From: Psychrobacter nivimaris
Lineage (GTDB): Bacteria; Pseudomonadota; Gammaproteobacteria; Pseudomonadales; Moraxellaceae
Direction of reading: 5' to 3'
DNA length: 64,000 nt
Assembly (NCBI RefSeq): GCF_009812035.1
Contig: NZ_VZIZ01000009.1
Span: 1-64,000 of the forward strand
In this document: one piece after another, positions 60,958 to 64,000 of the stretch
Layout: each line of letters starts with the position of its first letter
Numbering within the stretch: position 1 is the first letter of the stretch
Position numbers and translations under genes: made by a program
The notes under the pieces: model-generated
Told to the model about the DNA's origin: nothing
What the model saw: the letters and a program-made list of their open reading frames with translations, nothing else
Database searches by the model: none

Positions 60958-63900
60958 TACAGACCTTCTTCTTGATGGGATAAGGATATTCTATTTAATC
61001 CTTCTAAAAGCGCCAGCCAGCCAGCATCAAATGAGTAGTTGCTACGGTAGAAGTTTTGCATATTTGTAGATGCCTGCAACCATTGCTCATCACTCATCTG
61101 CATGATAGTAGCAATTTGCTCGGCAAATAGTTCAGGTTCGTCGTAAGCTGATAGTATGCTTGCCACATTTTTGATTCCTTCTAAGCCTATAGCTGTCGAC
61201 ACAATAGGGATGCCATTCTTAAATCCTTCGATAACCTTTCCTTTAACACCAGCGCCTGATAGTAAAGGTATAGCAATTACACGACTGCGGTGATAAATAG
61301 CATCTAACTCATCATCAGACACCGCGCCGTGAATAATAACGTTATGATGTTTTTCACTTAGTTTGTATATCTCATCACTTGGGTTTGGGCCGACAATATT
61401 GATAATGATACTATTGTCACTTATATGAGGCAATATCGACTCTATCAACCAAATAACAGCTTCTTGATTTGGTTTATGGTTCATGCCACCTACAAAAGTT
61501 ACTTCATGACCAGTTGGTGCCTCATTATATGTGGGGATCTGATTCATATCTTTGCTAATATAAAGTGGTAAGACACCCACGTTATCAAGTTTATATTTAT
61601 CTCTTAAATACTGCTTTTCATACTCGCTTGGCGTAAAGGCAAAATCCATACTGGCAATGAGCTTCACTTCATTTGGTTCATTTCGTTTTATTAGCTCTGC
61701 TAGCTTTGTATCTCCAGCATTGATCGCTTGTCGGTATTCACGCAAAGAGTGGATATCGTGGACAAAATAAAGCATTGGTATTTGATGCTCTTGGCACGTT
61801 ACTACATGAGATGCTGCCACATGAGGTCTATTTAATATAACTGCGTCCACATAGCCTTTAGTACCAATCAGCCAGTTATTCCAATCATACTCTACACCGA
61901 GTGCTGGTGGGTAAAAGGTTTCTATACCCATCTGCTCAAGCTCACGTGCAAATTGTAACTGTCTTAAGTTCTCTACTTTGCAAGCAAGATACTTCACAAC
62001 ATAGCCTTTATCTAGTAGCAGCTCGATATAGTTAAAGGTATGTCTAGCACCTGCGTGACGATCGTATTCGGGCAATAGATAGTCAATAATGGCGATAACA
62101 GGCTTGTCTATACTGCGCTCTCGCGCATTAAGAATATGCGCACCAGTAGTATGCTCACGAGCTAAGGTTTCTTCCCATTTCTCGAAAAAATTCTGTTTAT
62201 TAATAACTTGATAAGCTTTGATGCCTGAGCCTGTGTCTGTACCATGCGATTTGCCCTCAAAGTGAACTACTTGGGAGGCTGGCTGCAGAACTACCTGACC
62301 ACCATTATCTCTCGCCTGCATGCATAGGTCAGTGTCTTCATAATAAGCGGGTTCAAATAACTTATCAAAACCGCCAACCTTTCCCCAAAACTCGTGGGTG
62401 ACCATTAAGGCTGCGCCTGAAATATAGTCGCAAGGTTTGATATAACAATATTCAGGTTTACTAGGTGTGTCATCATTACGGCCATAGTTGGCGCCGCCTG
62501 CATTCTCCCAAACAATACCACCTGCCTCTTGTAGGCTACCGTCAGCATAAATTAACTTTGATCCTGTGATGAGTGTCTCTGGGTACTTCTCATAAACAGA
62601 CGTTAAGCTCGAGAGCCAATGAGGCTGAACTTGGGTGTCATTATTTAAAAATAGAAGATATTTCCCACGAGCTTTACTTGCCCCTAGATTACAGTTACCA
62701 GAGAAGCCTAGGTTTTTTGGTGTGCGCGATATGATTAAGTTTTTAAAATGATTGCTGGCGTTGATTGTCTCATCGGTTGAGCAGTCATCTGCTAATATAA
62801 TCTCGTATGGCGTTTCATCTTGATTGGTAAAGGCAAGTATAGAGGCCAAACAATCTGCTGTATAAGACCACTCGTTATAAACAGGTACAATGATCGATAC
62901 CATTGGTTCATCAACATGAGAGATTTGGTAACCTCGATCGCGTTGATGACTGAGTAAGAATGGCGTAGCACCTTCAAATGGACTGGCAGGGCGAATAACC
63001 TCAAAGTCATAACCACTATCTGCAGCAATGTAAAGAAACAGTCTTTCAATAACGTGTGCTAAGGTAGCGTTCATCTGGCTATCTTCTGTCTCAAAGTCCT
63101 CTAAGCTTAATTTACCTGAGAATAAGGGAGCCATTGCTTTTGGTCTAAACCAGAACATAGAGCCTGCTGGAAATTGCAGCTCAAAGCGACTGAGTATGTT
63201 GTTATCTATGCCAAGTTTGGTCAGGGTGCTCTTCCCATAATCCAACATGCTTTCCCAGTGCATGTGTTCTACAATTGCTGGAAATGGTAGGGCAGTTAAG
63301 GCGCCAATATTTTTCTTCTTATCCGCCAGTTTATCCAACAGATGACTTATATAGACGGGGCTATGTAGTAAATTATCAAGACTATAATCAAGCCAACCTG
63401 ATAAAGCGCTTCCATAGGGGCTCTTCTTGGAGTGCAGATGCAAGGCAAAATCGTACTCTAGCATCTCTTTGGCAAACCCAATAACCATCGGAGCAATGTC
63501 TCTACCACGATTAGGTAGTACCTTAATGTTTAGAGTATCTAAGTTATCAATTTTATTAAATGTGTTCTTTAAAATAATGGCTTTGTCTGCAGTATCGGTG
63601 GATACCAATAGATCAAAAGGGTAGGGTATGTTATTTAAGTATCTGACAAAGGTGTCACTAAGCTCTGGATAATACATATGAGCCATAACGGCGATAGTAC
63701 CTGGCGCATCTGGCTGAGCCACGACATCAAAAAAGTGCCCCGTTGCCAACGCTTGAGGGATGGTTTGACTCAAAGCATTGGTAGAATAGCCTTGAGTTTG
63801 ACCAATCTTTATATAATGGACTAGAGGGTTGAGTGTCTTAACCTCATCAGGAGTCATTTGAGCTTTATAATAGCGATTGTTGAAAGTGGCACTCGGATCA

Positions 63901-64000
63901 CGATTTTCGAAAGACCCAAACTGTAAGTAATGGGTAAGCGGGTCCATTCCTGCATTTAGAACATCTGGATATTTATTCAAATAAAAATGAGGATCAAAAG
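60957..64000 (-). CDS. Multi-domain RgpF / glycosyltransferase protein (partial at window edge)
   Basis: At least 1007 residues are inside the window; the frame remains open to base 64000, reading FDPHFYLNKYPDVLNAG, so the start lies outside. After two such YPDVxxAGxDPLxHYxxxG repeats comes an RgpF-like rhamnan-synthesis domain (about 70-335; VMAHMYYPELSDTFVRYLNNI, LPNRGRDIAP). Next is a GT2 domain (about 358-600; VSIIVPVYNEWSYT, LADDCSTDET, FLNNDTQVQP). A GT-B-like C-terminal half follows (about 625-1000; VTFVGGMNHKPNQEA, GIPIVSTAIGLEGI). Such tri-domain proteins build rhamnose-containing polymers. It sits opposite the dTDP-rhamnose genes, fitting that role. Confidence 0.8.
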   Translation of the reverse strand, partial: FDPHFYLNKYPDVLNAGMDPLTHYLQFGSFENRDPSATFNNRYYKAQMTPDEVKTLNPLVHYIKIGQTQGYSTNALSQTIPQALATGHFFDVVAQPDAPGTIAVMAHMYYPELSDTFVRYLNNIPYPFDLLVSTDTADKAIILKNTFNKIDNLDTLNIKVLPNRGRDIAPMVIGFAKEMLEYDFALHLHSKKSPYGSALSGWLDYSLDNLLHSPVYISHLLDKLADKKKNIGALTALPFPAIVEHMHWESMLDYGKSTLTKLGIDNNILSRFELQFPAGSMFWFRPKAMAPLFSGKLSLEDFETEDSQMNATLAHVIERLFLYIAADSGYDFEVIRPASPFEGATPFLLSHQRDRGYQISHVDEPMVSIIVPVYNEWSYTADCLASILAFTNQDETPYEIILADDCSTDETINASNHFKNLIISRTPKNLGFSGNCNLGASKARGKYLLFLNNDTQVQPHWLSSLTSVYEKYPETLITGSKLIYADGSLQEAGGIVWENAGGANYGRNDDTPSKPEYCYIKPCDYISGAALMVTHEFWGKVGGFDKLFEPAYYEDTDLCMQARDNGGQVVLQPASQVVHFEGKSHGTDTGSGIKAYQVINKQNFFEKWEETLAREHTTGAHILNARERSIDKPVIAIIDYLLPEYDRHAGARHTFNYIELLLDKGYVVKYLACKVENLRQLQFARELEQMGIETFYPPALGVEYDWNNWLIGTKGYVDAVILNRPHVAASHVVTCQEHQIPMLYFVHDIHSLREYRQAINAGDTKLAELIKRNEPNEVKLIASMDFAFTPSEYEKQYLRDKYKLDNVGVLPLYISKDMNQIPTYNEAPTGHEVTFVGGMNHKPNQEAVIWLIESILPHISDNSIIINIVGPNPSDEIYKLSEKHHNVIIHGAVSDDELDAIYHRSRVIAIPLLSGAGVKGKVIEGFKNGIPIVSTAIGLEGIKNVASILSAYDEPELFAEQIATIMQMSDEQWLQASTNMQNFYRSNYSFDAGWLALLEGLNRISLSHQEEGL

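Overview
The window looks like a chromosomal segment from a Psychrobacter-like member of the Moraxellaceae (Gammaproteobacteria). The grounds are moderate GC content, the order argH-algZ-algR-hemC-hemD-hemX-like shared with Pseudomonas and relatives, a class I fructose-bisphosphate aldolase, a gltA/sdhCDAB/sucAB-lpd-sucCD block, and short IS630-type and palindromic repeats. The genus is inferred from general knowledge, not from a search. Layout: bases 1-59 look like the terminus of an insertion sequence that removed the start of an EcsC-family gene (61-900). Next come housekeeping genes: an AlkB-type repair dioxygenase, an alpha/beta hydrolase, a fused ABC exporter, a DMT permease, the aldolase, and thiC with a TPP riboswitch leader. 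Bases 9581-14949 are a phosphate regulon: Pho box, pstS, an intergenic hairpin, pstC, pstA, pstB, phoU and a terminator. Then follow the Fe-S/oxidative-damage protein YggX, argH, the AlgZ/AlgR-type regulatory pair, haem genes hemC-hemD-hemX-like, a thioesterase, ribB, rarA, a stand-alone zincin-like protein and a lipoprotein.

Bases 28442-43903 hold a complete TCA block: gltA on the minus strand, divergent from sdhCDAB, sucA, sucB, lpdA, sucC and sucD. It supplies citrate synthase, succinate dehydrogenase, 2-oxoglutarate dehydrogenase and succinyl-CoA synthetase. Long AT-rich gaps separate gltA from sdhC and sdhB from sucA.

Right after the sucD terminator there is a cluster of small mobile DNA (about 44006-45153): a roughly 146-bp MITE, then an IS630-family element whose ends resemble those of the MITE. 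The IS630 transposase is broken twice, by one extra A in an A-run and by a 56-bp palindrome-rich insertion.

From 45217 to the right edge lies an accessory surface-polysaccharide locus. The plus-strand part has a three-part GT2/CDP-glycerol-transferase/helical-repeat protein, a Stealth-family sugar-phosphate transferase, a galE gene broken by a 19-bp tandem duplication, a stand-alone zinc-type ATP sulfurylase (sat), and rmlB-rmlD-rmlA-rmlC for dTDP-L-rhamnose. A perfect bidirectional terminator (55711-55742) separates it from a convergent minus-strand group: two PAPS-type sulfotransferase-like proteins, two large glycosyltransferases (one with an RgpF rhamnan-synthesis domain, cut by the window edge) and a GT-D-like glycosyltransferase. 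The most interesting inference is that this locus builds a rhamnose-containing, phosphodiester-linked and sulfated glycan, with sat feeding a local sulfate-donor pathway. No tRNA, rRNA, CRISPR array or replication origin was seen.
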